A stretch of 33,126 nucleotides of DNA, taken from IMG/VR virus record IMGVR_UViG_3300023109_003596, positions 1 to 33,126 of that record. One strand, 5' to 3'. The notes beneath the pieces are model-generated. The model did no database searches, had not been told where the DNA came from, and was given only the letters and a program-made list of their open reading frames with translations. Positions 6,187-13,334 of this stretch are shown piece after piece. Position 1 is the first letter of the stretch. Each line of letters starts with the position of its first letter. This DNA comes from a virus. Both the position numbers and the translations under genes were made by a program.

Positions 6187-6569
6187 TGCCAATGTACATA
6201 TTCCAGAAGCCTGAAACCGAAGAGTATACTGAGGTTTTTTTCTCAATGAATGATGAAAAAAAATATGTAGACGACGACGGTGTTGAGTGGAAGAGGGTAT
6301 GGAGTCTTCCCCAACTTTCGACCGAGGCATCTATAGACCCTTGGGACAACGCTGACTTTGTAAATAAAACCGCAAACACCAAGGGAACACTTGGGGACAT
6401 GATGGATAGAAGTCAAGAACTATCTCAAAAAAGAGCCGACCAGAATGGGGGTGTAGACCCTGTTAAAGAAAAATACTACGAAAACTATAGTAAACAAAGA
6501 GGTGGAGCTGTTCACCAAGACAAAGATACCAAAACCTTTGAAAATAAACATATAAAAATAGACCTATGA
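6186..6569 (+). CDS. FmdB-like protein lacking the zinc-ribbon cysteines
   Basis: A 127-aa protein. The start MPMYIFQKPETEEYTEVFFS and the following VDDDGVEWKRVWSLP run parallel to the FmdB zinc-ribbon domain ('MPtYeY.C..Cg..fE......CP.CG...kRv'), but all four metal-binding cysteines are replaced (KPET in the first pair, DDDG in the second). The rest, with DFVNKTANTKGTLGDMMDRS and GGVDPVKEKYYENYSKQRGG, has the conserved look of a structured phage family with a polar C-terminus. Cysteine-free FmdB-like proteins are, to my knowledge, found in marine phages; their role is unknown. It overlaps both neighbours (TAATG before, ATGA after). The FmdB relationship is by eye. Confidence 0.6.
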   Translation: MPMYIFQKPETEEYTEVFFSMNDEKKYVDDDGVEWKRVWSLPQLSTEASIDPWDNADFVNKTANTKGTLGDMMDRSQELSQKRADQNGGVDPVKEKYYENYSKQRGGAVHQDKDTKTFENKHIKIDL

Positions 6570-7120
6570 GTATACAAATTTACAAACCAAATAAGAACAA
6601 CAATGGATTCGCTTTTAATTTCGCACTAGGATTTGAAAGGAAAAACAAAGAACCAGTACTTTATGTATCAGCTATCGCTCAACATAGCTGGGATGCAAAA
6701 AAAAGATTAGGTTCATTCACCGCCAACAAAGATAGTCCAGAAAAAAATATAAACCTAAAGTTTAATGAATTCGAATGTGGATCGATTATAGACGCTATCG
6801 AAAGAAGGTACGAATATAGCACGTTCCATAAATTTGAAGAGAATAAAACCACCATTAAATTTAGCCCCTGGGATAAGAAAGTTAAATCCAGTAAATTCAA
6901 TCCTTCGACTAAAAGTTACGATGATTACGAATATATTTCCCCATGCTTCGGTTTATCTATTACAAAAAACGGCAACAACACTTTCAAGATCCCACTAGAA
7001 CCTGGGGAAGCTTTCTGTGTTAAAGAATACATTAAAAACATCATACTAAAAACATACGCAAAAAGAGACCGTGAAAGGCTCAAGGAATATTCTACCCCCT
7101 CAGAGGATTGCCCTATATAA
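6566..7120 (+). CDS. Hypothetical protein, possible PC4/Whirly-like ssDNA-binding fold
   Basis: A 184-aa soluble protein I do not recognise with certainty. The N-terminal part reads as alternating beta strands (FAFNFALGFERK, PVLYVSAIAQ), then KKRLGSFTA, and ECGSIIDAIERRYEYSTFHKF ending in strand TTIKFSP, an arrangement resembling PC4- or Whirly-type nucleic-acid-binding proteins. The second half repeats strand-like text (ISPCFGLSITKNGNNTFKIP) and ends in an amphipathic helix and a polar tail. A place in an operon with SSB and a sigma-like factor is compatible with DNA binding, but this is a hint, not a demonstration. It overlaps the next gene by TAATG. Confidence 0.5.
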   Translation: MSIQIYKPNKNNNGFAFNFALGFERKNKEPVLYVSAIAQHSWDAKKRLGSFTANKDSPEKNINLKFNEFECGSIIDAIERRYEYSTFHKFEENKTTIKFSPWDKKVKSSKFNPSTKSYDDYEYISPCFGLSITKNGNNTFKIPLEPGEAFCVKEYIKNIILKTYAKRDRERLKEYSTPSEDCPI

Positions 7121-9024
7121 TGAAAAAAAAGAAAATACTTTTTCACAGCAACTTTAGTAGAGCGTATACTGGCTTCGGGAAAAATGCGAAAAATGTTTTA
7201 TCCTACTTGTACAGAACTGGGAAGTATGAAATTATAGAAGCTGCTAATGGTCACATCAAGACATCTGCCAAGCTTTCTAAAATGCCATGGGAATGTATCG
7301 GAACCTTACCAGATGATCCATCTAAAATAGAAATGATCAACAAAGATCCAGCCCTAGCCAGGCAGGCTGGGTATGGTTCTGAAACTATAGATGAATTAAT
7401 TAAAGAAATTAAACCTGATGTATATATAGGTGCTGAAGATGTATGGGGGTTTAATAATTTCTGGAACAAAAAATGGTGGAATAAAATAAATTGCGCTATA
7501 TGGACCACTATAGATTCTCAGCCAATACTGCCCCTAGCTGTAGACGCTGCACCTAAAATTAAAAACTACTTCGTCTGGGCTTCGTTCGCCGAAAGAGAGA
7601 TGAAAAAGTTAGGTCACGACCATGTCAAAACTTTAAGGGGTGCAATTGATACAGACTTTTATTTCAAGACCATCAAGTCTTACCGTAAAAACTTAAGACA
7701 AAGATTCGATATATCTGATGATACGTTTATTATAGGTTTTGTCTTCAGAAATCAGTTGAGAAAAAGTGTCCCAAACTTACTTGAAGGGTATAAATTATTC
7801 TGTAAAAAAAACCCTAAAGTAAAAGCAAAGTTATTACTCCATACATCATGGTCTGAGGGTTGGGATATTTTAAGACTACTAAAAGAAAAAGGTATACATC
7901 ACTCAAACGTATTAACGACATACTACTGCTCGGCCTGTAAGCGTTACCATGTAAAACCTTTCTCTGGAGAAGAAAACGATTGTCCTTATTGCAAAAGCAA
8001 AAAAACCTTCAGTACAACTAATGTTAAAAACGGCGTATCTGAAAATCAGCTTAATGAAGTTTACAATTTAATGGATGTCTATTGTCACCCATTTACAAGT
8101 GGTGGTCAAGAAATCCCAGTACAGGAAGCTAAACTCGCAGAGCTTGTAACTCTCGTAACTAATTATTCCTGTGGTGAAGACTGCTGTACAGAAGAAAGCG
8201 GCGGACTACCTCTGGCATGGTCCGAATACAGGGAGCCAGGAACTCAATTCATTAAAGCTAGTACTAGCCCAGAAAGCATCTCTGACCAACTAGAAGTTGT
8301 CTACAATATGCCCCAAAAAGACAAAGAAGAAATGGGCAAAAGAGCTAGAGATTTTGTTTTAAATAATTATTCCATAGATGTTATTGGTCCTAAGATAGAA
8401 GAATTTTTAGATAATTTACCAGAAATAGACTGGGATTATGATTTTTCTGAAGAGCAAAGAGATCCAGACTACAATCCACCAGAAATAGAGTCAGACGCGG
8501 AATGGTTAATTGATATATATAAGAATATATTAAAAGTTTCGGTGAGTAAAGATGATGATGGGTTAAAGCACTGGGTTCAACAAATCCAAAAAGGCGGGAA
8601 AAGATCAGATGTCTTAAACTACTTCAAGAAGGTTGCTAAGAAAGAAAACAAAGACATAGAAGGTTCTAACTTCGAAGACTTATTGGACGATGAAGGTGCC
8701 GACAATAGGATAGCTGTGGTTTGTGAAAAAAATGCCAGAGATGCAATTATAGTAAATAGCTTCTTAATTAATCTCCAGGAACTATACCCAGAAGATAAAA
8801 TTTATGTAATCACTGATCCTAAATTCTTTCCCTTAATAGAGGATAACACCAACTGTTACAAAACATTACCTTACATTAAGGAAATGGATTCCCCTTACTC
8901 ATTAGAAGGTAGAGCCGACCACCCAGGTTATTTTAAAATTGCATTTTATCCAAGTGCAACTACTGATAAATTTCAATCCTTCACACACAATACAAAAGAT
9001 AAAAATATTTTCAATATACTATGA
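7120..9024 (+). CDS. Multidomain glycosyltransferase: GT-B with zinc ribbon, DUF4214-like, N-terminal half of GT9
   Basis: A 634-aa protein starting at the ATG of a TAATG overlap (an in-frame TTG 12 nt upstream is less likely). A GT4-like GT-B enzyme fills residues about 1-440: first loop SNFSRAYTGFGKNAKNVL, and donor-side SGGQEIPVQEAKLAE (317-331). A CxxC...CxxC zinc ribbon (C270, C273, C288, C291) is inserted just before the last Rossmann part. Residues about 468-520 (EWLIDIYKNILKVS...GLKHWVQQI) look like a DUF4214 domain. From about 538, NRIAVVCEKNARDAIIVNSF then LYPEDKIYVITDP matches the first half of a GT9 heptosyltransferase, but the protein stops at 634 and the rest of GT9 is at the start of the next gene. 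A bifunctional polysaccharide enzyme is likely; substrates unknown. Confidence 0.8.
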   Translation: MKKKKILFHSNFSRAYTGFGKNAKNVLSYLYRTGKYEIIEAANGHIKTSAKLSKMPWECIGTLPDDPSKIEMINKDPALARQAGYGSETIDELIKEIKPDVYIGAEDVWGFNNFWNKKWWNKINCAIWTTIDSQPILPLAVDAAPKIKNYFVWASFAEREMKKLGHDHVKTLRGAIDTDFYFKTIKSYRKNLRQRFDISDDTFIIGFVFRNQLRKSVPNLLEGYKLFCKKNPKVKAKLLLHTSWSEGWDILRLLKEKGIHHSNVLTTYYCSACKRYHVKPFSGEENDCPYCKSKKTFSTTNVKNGVSENQLNEVYNLMDVYCHPFTSGGQEIPVQEAKLAELVTLVTNYSCGEDCCTEESGGLPLAWSEYREPGTQFIKASTSPESISDQLEVVYNMPQKDKEEMGKRARDFVLNNYSIDVIGPKIEEFLDNLPEIDWDYDFSEEQRDPDYNPPEIESDAEWLIDIYKNILKVSVSKDDDGLKHWVQQIQKGGKRSDVLNYFKKVAKKENKDIEGSNFEDLLDDEGADNRIAVVCEKNARDAIIVNSFLINLQELYPEDKIYVITDPKFFPLIEDNTNCYKTLPYIKEMDSPYSLEGRADHPGYFKIAFYPSATTDKFQSFTHNTKDKNIFNIL

Positions 9025-10181
9025 GCCACATTATAGAAGAGTATGCTAAGAGCCTCGGTACCAAGCCAGGTAAACCTCAAATTGATTTACACTTTTATCC
9101 AATTTCTCTTGATAGGTATGTGACTGTTGACACAAGCTCCGTAGATTCACTGAACTATCAACACTTCGAGTCTGTAATAAATTTAATAAAACAATACGAT
9201 CCTTCTATAAAATTTGTAGACATAACAGAGAGTAGGGAAAAAGGCTTAGAGTATTTTGACAAATCCTTATTAGGTAAGTGTTCTTACAGGCACGTTTCTT
9301 ATATAATCTCTAAAGCAGAATTACACCTTTGTGTTGATACGTTCTCTTCTTATATAGCTTCAACCTTTAATGTTCCCACCGTTTGCCTATACGGACCCAT
9401 GTACCCAGAAAACAGCAAGCCTATTTGGGACGGTAAATTAGTTTGCCTATTTGAGTGTCCCCCTGACACAAAGCCAAGCTATAGCGGCAAAGACCCGAAC
9501 TCAATCATAAACCTAGTAAGTCCAGAAAAAGTTGCTAAAGAATGCTTATCTTTAATTGGCATTAAAAACGACTTAGATTGTTTTACTACAATCAATATAG
9601 GTAAATACTATAAGGATAAAATATTAGAAGTTATACCAGATTTTACTCCACCCCAAGAATACAAACCAGATAGACTAGTTAACCTGCGTTGTGATTATAA
9701 TTTCGATCAAGAAATAATCTCCAAATGGATGCAGTTTAAAGTAAACCTAATGCTAGATAAAGCTTTAGATATAGACCTCATTGTGAAATACGCGAATAAT
9801 ATAGCTGGTATGACTCTTTTTCTAGGGGATAAATCTTTAACCAGTAGTTATGTCTCCACACTACAAACCTTAAATTTAAACCCGTCACTAATCTGTAAAG
9901 ATGAGTCTATAATATCAAATATTAGATTAGACTTCTTTGGTTCAGATGTAGAAGAATATAAAGTTAAGTCTAAAAAAGATCTTGACTTCGTAGATGAAGT
10001 ATGCGATAATTGCTTCTATGATAGTAATAAAATACTCAAGTCTAAAAACAAAACATACAAGAGTAGAGCTGCATGGAAAGTTGGTCAAACAACAGACAAG
10101 CTCACACCAATCATAGATTCCCCCGATTTTTGGGAAGAAATCGAACACTTCAATATCTATAAATATGACAGAAAAAACTAA
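9021..10181 (+). CDS. C-terminal half of GT9 (heptosyltransferase-like) plus unknown domain
   Basis: A 386-aa protein. Its first ~175 residues read as the second half of a GT9 domain: VTVDTSSVDSLNY, then HVSYIISKAELHLCVDTFSS and NVPTVCLYGPMYPENSKPIW, matching the GT9 'a.li..adl...dsg..H.A...g.ptv.lfGp..p' block, though the usual histidine is not in place. No GT9 N-terminal domain precedes it in this protein; it sits at the end of the previous gene. Residues about 190-386 form a separate region I do not recognise, with a cysteine-containing segment (VDEVCDNCFYD). The ATG overlaps the previous stop as ATGA. It is either the partner of a split enzyme or the product of a frameshifted gene. Confidence 0.7.
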   Translation: MSHIIEEYAKSLGTKPGKPQIDLHFYPISLDRYVTVDTSSVDSLNYQHFESVINLIKQYDPSIKFVDITESREKGLEYFDKSLLGKCSYRHVSYIISKAELHLCVDTFSSYIASTFNVPTVCLYGPMYPENSKPIWDGKLVCLFECPPDTKPSYSGKDPNSIINLVSPEKVAKECLSLIGIKNDLDCFTTINIGKYYKDKILEVIPDFTPPQEYKPDRLVNLRCDYNFDQEIISKWMQFKVNLMLDKALDIDLIVKYANNIAGMTLFLGDKSLTSSYVSTLQTLNLNPSLICKDESIISNIRLDFFGSDVEEYKVKSKKDLDFVDEVCDNCFYDSNKILKSKNKTYKSRAAWKVGQTTDKLTPIIDSPDFWEEIEHFNIYKYDRKN

Positions 10182-10977
10182 AATAGAAGACAAAATATCT
10201 AAAGGAAAAATCAAAACATCAAATAGCAAAGGCCCAAACCTTTACATTAGAGATGACAACGGATTACTTCAAAACGTTATTTACGAATTCAATGAAGATG
10301 GTTCAATAAACTGGAGAGCCATGATAAAAGAAGAGCACCTATTCCCCAATAGGTCTTGGTTTGAATCTAGGGGTAAAGATTGCCCCAGGTCCATAGATGG
10401 TTTAGCCGACCATCAACTTTTAATTAAGCTTGCTGGGATCAAAGAACTAGCAAAACTTAGGGGCTTTGAATCTATTAGTTATGATACAGTTAAGTGTGAT
10501 GAAGGGCATGTAGCCGTATGTTGTAGTGTGTCATTTACGCCAAACTATGAAACAGGCTCCCAGAGCGTTACCTTTCAAGACATGGCTAACGCTACATTAA
10601 ATAACACCAGTAGCTTCGCAACCAAATTTCTAGAGACGATAGCTTGCAACAGGGCTTTCGTTAGGTGTGTCAGAAACTTTCTTAATGTACACATTGTGGG
10701 CGATGATGAAATAGATAAGTCTGATAAGAAAAGTGTGAGCTCTGCAGTTCCCAAAACCAATTCGAATCCATTCAGCCCTGTAACTACTTTGCAAAAACAA
10801 GCTGAAAGTGTTTTAGGTTGTACAGATTTCCAAGACTTCAAGTCCCACATAAGAGAGTGGTGGAGGAATAAAGTTGCAGGAGTGTACCAGAATGAGAGTA
10901 TTTCTAAATGGGAAGACTGGTCAGATATTTCAGATAAAGACGCAAGAATACTGGTTGGAGTAATTTCTAAATCCTAG
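10165..10977 (+). CDS. Possible single-strand annealing / recombination protein (Rad52-like)
   Basis: A 270-aa protein, last gene of the plus-strand operon. It begins with a polar tail, then INWRAMIKEEHLFPNRSWF and a central module. VAVCCSVSFTPNYETGSQSV and FQDMANATLNN (137-147) are followed by the helix ATKFLETIACNRAFVRCVRN (152-171) and LNVHIVGDDEID. This layout resembles phage proteins with an 'AETRAi.RALR' helix that are often assigned to Rad52-like annealing proteins. The C-terminal third is a linker and a small helical region. An SSB in the same operon fits a recombination role. The match is by pattern only; an unrelated DNA-binding protein is possible. It overlaps the upstream gene by 17 nt. 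Confidence 0.45.
   Translation: MTEKTKIEDKISKGKIKTSNSKGPNLYIRDDNGLLQNVIYEFNEDGSINWRAMIKEEHLFPNRSWFESRGKDCPRSIDGLADHQLLIKLAGIKELAKLRGFESISYDTVKCDEGHVAVCCSVSFTPNYETGSQSVTFQDMANATLNNTSSFATKFLETIACNRAFVRCVRNFLNVHIVGDDEIDKSDKKSVSSAVPKTNSNPFSPVTTLQKQAESVLGCTDFQDFKSHIREWWRNKVAGVYQNESISKWEDWSDISDKDARILVGVISKS
10974..10977. other. Shared CTAG holding the stop codons of two converging operons
   Basis: The palindrome CTAG contains TAG on both strands: bases 10975-10977 end the plus-strand annealing-like gene, and the complement of 10974-10976 ends the 786-aa minus-strand tail protein. The early and late operons thus meet with no untranslated gap, so there is no room for an intrinsic terminator between the two coding regions. 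Confidence 0.95.
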
Positions 10978-13334
10978 TCTTCAGCTTCTTCGCTCTGCGA
11001 AGTTATATTTAAAACATATCCCGCCGAAGGTACTGATTGATTGATTAGAAAATCAACGCCACTAATCGTAGGCTCCCCTATCATCATGGCATTTATGAAA
11101 GTTGGTGTGGATGATCCAGTATAATTTATATTAAAAGACACACTAGGTATACTTGTGTGCTTATCTCTAAACGGAACATTAAAGCTTGTTCCTACACCCT
11201 CTAGATCAAACTTAGTCTCCTGTCTAGGAACCAAGTATTCTATGTCATCATTTACTTGGTAGTATTTATTGGGTCCAGCATCATCATGAGTCATGATTGT
11301 TATATACTGCGGCCTGTTACCTTCCAGGTCTGTGGAAGCTGCTCCAACATGCAGGCCATCAACAGTTGAATCTTCGATTGTTGCCTCACTATAAAAGTTA
11401 TTATCATCAGGTATGATATTAGGCATGTCTCCTGTATGGAAAGATATCTTAGTTAAATCTAAATTATTTTTATTTTTCTTAAATTCTGAATCCCTTATTT
11501 CATAAGTTATTGAAAAATTTGTTCCATTAGTTGTATAATTTAGGTTGTCTAGTTCTATTTTATTAAATACATGCACCTTACTATGACCACCTACCCTCTC
11601 TTGATTTTCTCTTTTAATAAAATCTGATCTTATCAATATACTATCATTTCTTAAGTAATCACAACCAAGATCTCGATAAACATGAGACCCGCTTGAATTT
11701 ACCCAGCACCAACCTGAGCCCACATCATTTGAGGTAAAATTAATTACCTCGTTATTGTTGTTTATATAGTCTCCAGAACTAAACCCACTAGGGTGGAACT
11801 GGTTGAATGAAGATCTATTTTTAATTTCACTATCAAAGACTTCGTCGAAAACTCCAACATTACCCCTTCTTAGTCCCAGCCATCCTTTAGCCCCACTAAA
11901 TTGATTAACCTGATTCCATTGGGATTTATTTAATATAACTGCGGGCATTTCAGCAATTTGATTTAAATAAGATGCTGACATTTCGTAACCACTACTAAAC
12001 TTCTCCCCTTCTCTAAATTGAATACTTAAAGCATTAGGGTTGTCTCTTTCCATTGAAAATGTTCCATTAACGTAGCATTGACCAGACAATATATCTTCGT
12101 ATGTGTGAAAGCATATTCTTTTTTCATCTACATCGTAGTATGCGTATTCATAAATCCCACTTTCTCCACTATACAAAACTTCCCCGCCCTTAAAGTAATC
12201 ACCAGCACCACTACCATAAATAAGGCCGTCCTTTTCCTGTAGATCCCCAGTGGTTGTTTTTGATAAAAAATCATAAGTATGATCATAATAGAAAGAACTA
12301 TTATCATTCACTTCGGTAGAAATTGAATTATTAATACTAGCATGATCGATTAATATATTACCATTATAACCAGACTTTGGCTTTGAGATTAAACCCGTAC
12401 CATCTACTTTATATATGAGGTCTACAATTTGGTGGTCCTGCCAGTCGTAGTTTAATTTTATTAAGCTTCTAATTCCTCCTTCAACTTTTGTCTCACTTAC
12501 ATCTTTAACTATTGGCTTGAAATTTACACCGCTAGCCTTATACGGGTCTTGAGCCTGACCAACCAAAGGTAATGGCCCACCTTCGCCAAGGTTATCAAAC
12601 GGCACTGCCATTAAATAATTATTCCTATCTGGCAATAAGGGTATCGACCCACTCCTATTGTAATTTACTGTTTTTATTTTAGCTCCAGATTTAAACTCAA
12701 CAGTATCTTCTAATTGACCGTATGCATTTGTGCCTGTGAATAAATACATATTAATACCCTGTAGGTCGCTTGTTCCAGTGTATTCTATCTCAAAATTCCC
12801 CCCAGCTTTATTATAACTCGTAATTTCGCCAGTAGGCGGGGGGTTATACATGTAAAGGTATCCTGTTTCTTTATTTCCAAACTTATCGTTTAGTACAACT
12901 GAAACATTCAGGTATCTATTAAAATCACCAGATGCATCTATGGTGGCTTGATTCCCTGAAATTCCAGTCTCACTATGTATTAACTTACCCCCCTCAAAGG
13001 ATGGATTATTTAAAGTAGAAGGATCTTGCCTATAAACAAAAACATCAAAGCTATCTATGTACTGATTTTTCTTAACCAGTGATTCATTCTTAATAACCTT
13101 ATTATCTTTAGGTTCAGTAACACTCCACCTCAGATTTATCTTACTAGATAATGTTTCCTGAGAAAAAAGTTTTTCCCCAGTTTCATCCTTAATTATTACT
13201 AATTCTGGTTGATTAACTCCATTATCAACAAATATTTTATTAATCCTGAAAGTTTTCCCAAACTTATCTTTTGGATTTTTGAGAGGTATTTGAATGGATG
13301 CACTGGATCCGATATTTGTTTTCCTAATACTCAT
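10974..13334 (-). CDS. Terminal tail-tip protein, putative receptor-binding protein
   Basis: A 786-aa, beta-rich protein directly downstream of the gpI-gpJ fusion, where lambda-like phages keep side-fibre or receptor-binding genes. It overlaps that gene by TGATG. No family is certain. Residues about 160-290 read like fibronectin-type or Ig-like strands with a PPPTGEITSY linker. About 447-570 contains AKGWLGLRRG, then GWCWVNSSG and YRDLGCDYLR, vaguely like a C-type lectin fold. The C-terminal part repeats strand patterns (SIPSVSFNINYTGSSTPTF). Its cysteines are few. Late expression from the tail operon and its position suggest a virion surface role; receptor binding is inference. Confidence 0.6.
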   Translation of the reverse strand: MSIRKTNIGSSASIQIPLKNPKDKFGKTFRINKIFVDNGVNQPELVIIKDETGEKLFSQETLSSKINLRWSVTEPKDNKVIKNESLVKKNQYIDSFDVFVYRQDPSTLNNPSFEGGKLIHSETGISGNQATIDASGDFNRYLNVSVVLNDKFGNKETGYLYMYNPPPTGEITSYNKAGGNFEIEYTGTSDLQGINMYLFTGTNAYGQLEDTVEFKSGAKIKTVNYNRSGSIPLLPDRNNYLMAVPFDNLGEGGPLPLVGQAQDPYKASGVNFKPIVKDVSETKVEGGIRSLIKLNYDWQDHQIVDLIYKVDGTGLISKPKSGYNGNILIDHASINNSISTEVNDNSSFYYDHTYDFLSKTTTGDLQEKDGLIYGSGAGDYFKGGEVLYSGESGIYEYAYYDVDEKRICFHTYEDILSGQCYVNGTFSMERDNPNALSIQFREGEKFSSGYEMSASYLNQIAEMPAVILNKSQWNQVNQFSGAKGWLGLRRGNVGVFDEVFDSEIKNRSSFNQFHPSGFSSGDYINNNNEVINFTSNDVGSGWCWVNSSGSHVYRDLGCDYLRNDSILIRSDFIKRENQERVGGHSKVHVFNKIELDNLNYTTNGTNFSITYEIRDSEFKKNKNNLDLTKISFHTGDMPNIIPDDNNFYSEATIEDSTVDGLHVGAASTDLEGNRPQYITIMTHDDAGPNKYYQVNDDIEYLVPRQETKFDLEGVGTSFNVPFRDKHTSIPSVSFNINYTGSSTPTFINAMMIGEPTISGVDFLINQSVPSAGYVLNITSQSEEAED

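Noticed and set aside
7108-7119. TTG start of the multidomain glycosyltransferase
   Set aside because: The ATG at 7120 forms the TAATG overlap used throughout the window.
9003-9024. Programmed -1 frameshift joining the two GT9 halves
   Set aside because: No X-XXY-YYZ slippery heptamer is in frame in the short open overlap.
10974-13334. Diversity-generating retroelement variable protein
   Set aside because: A lectin-like segment is only weakly suggested and no reverse transcriptase or template repeat was noticed in the window.
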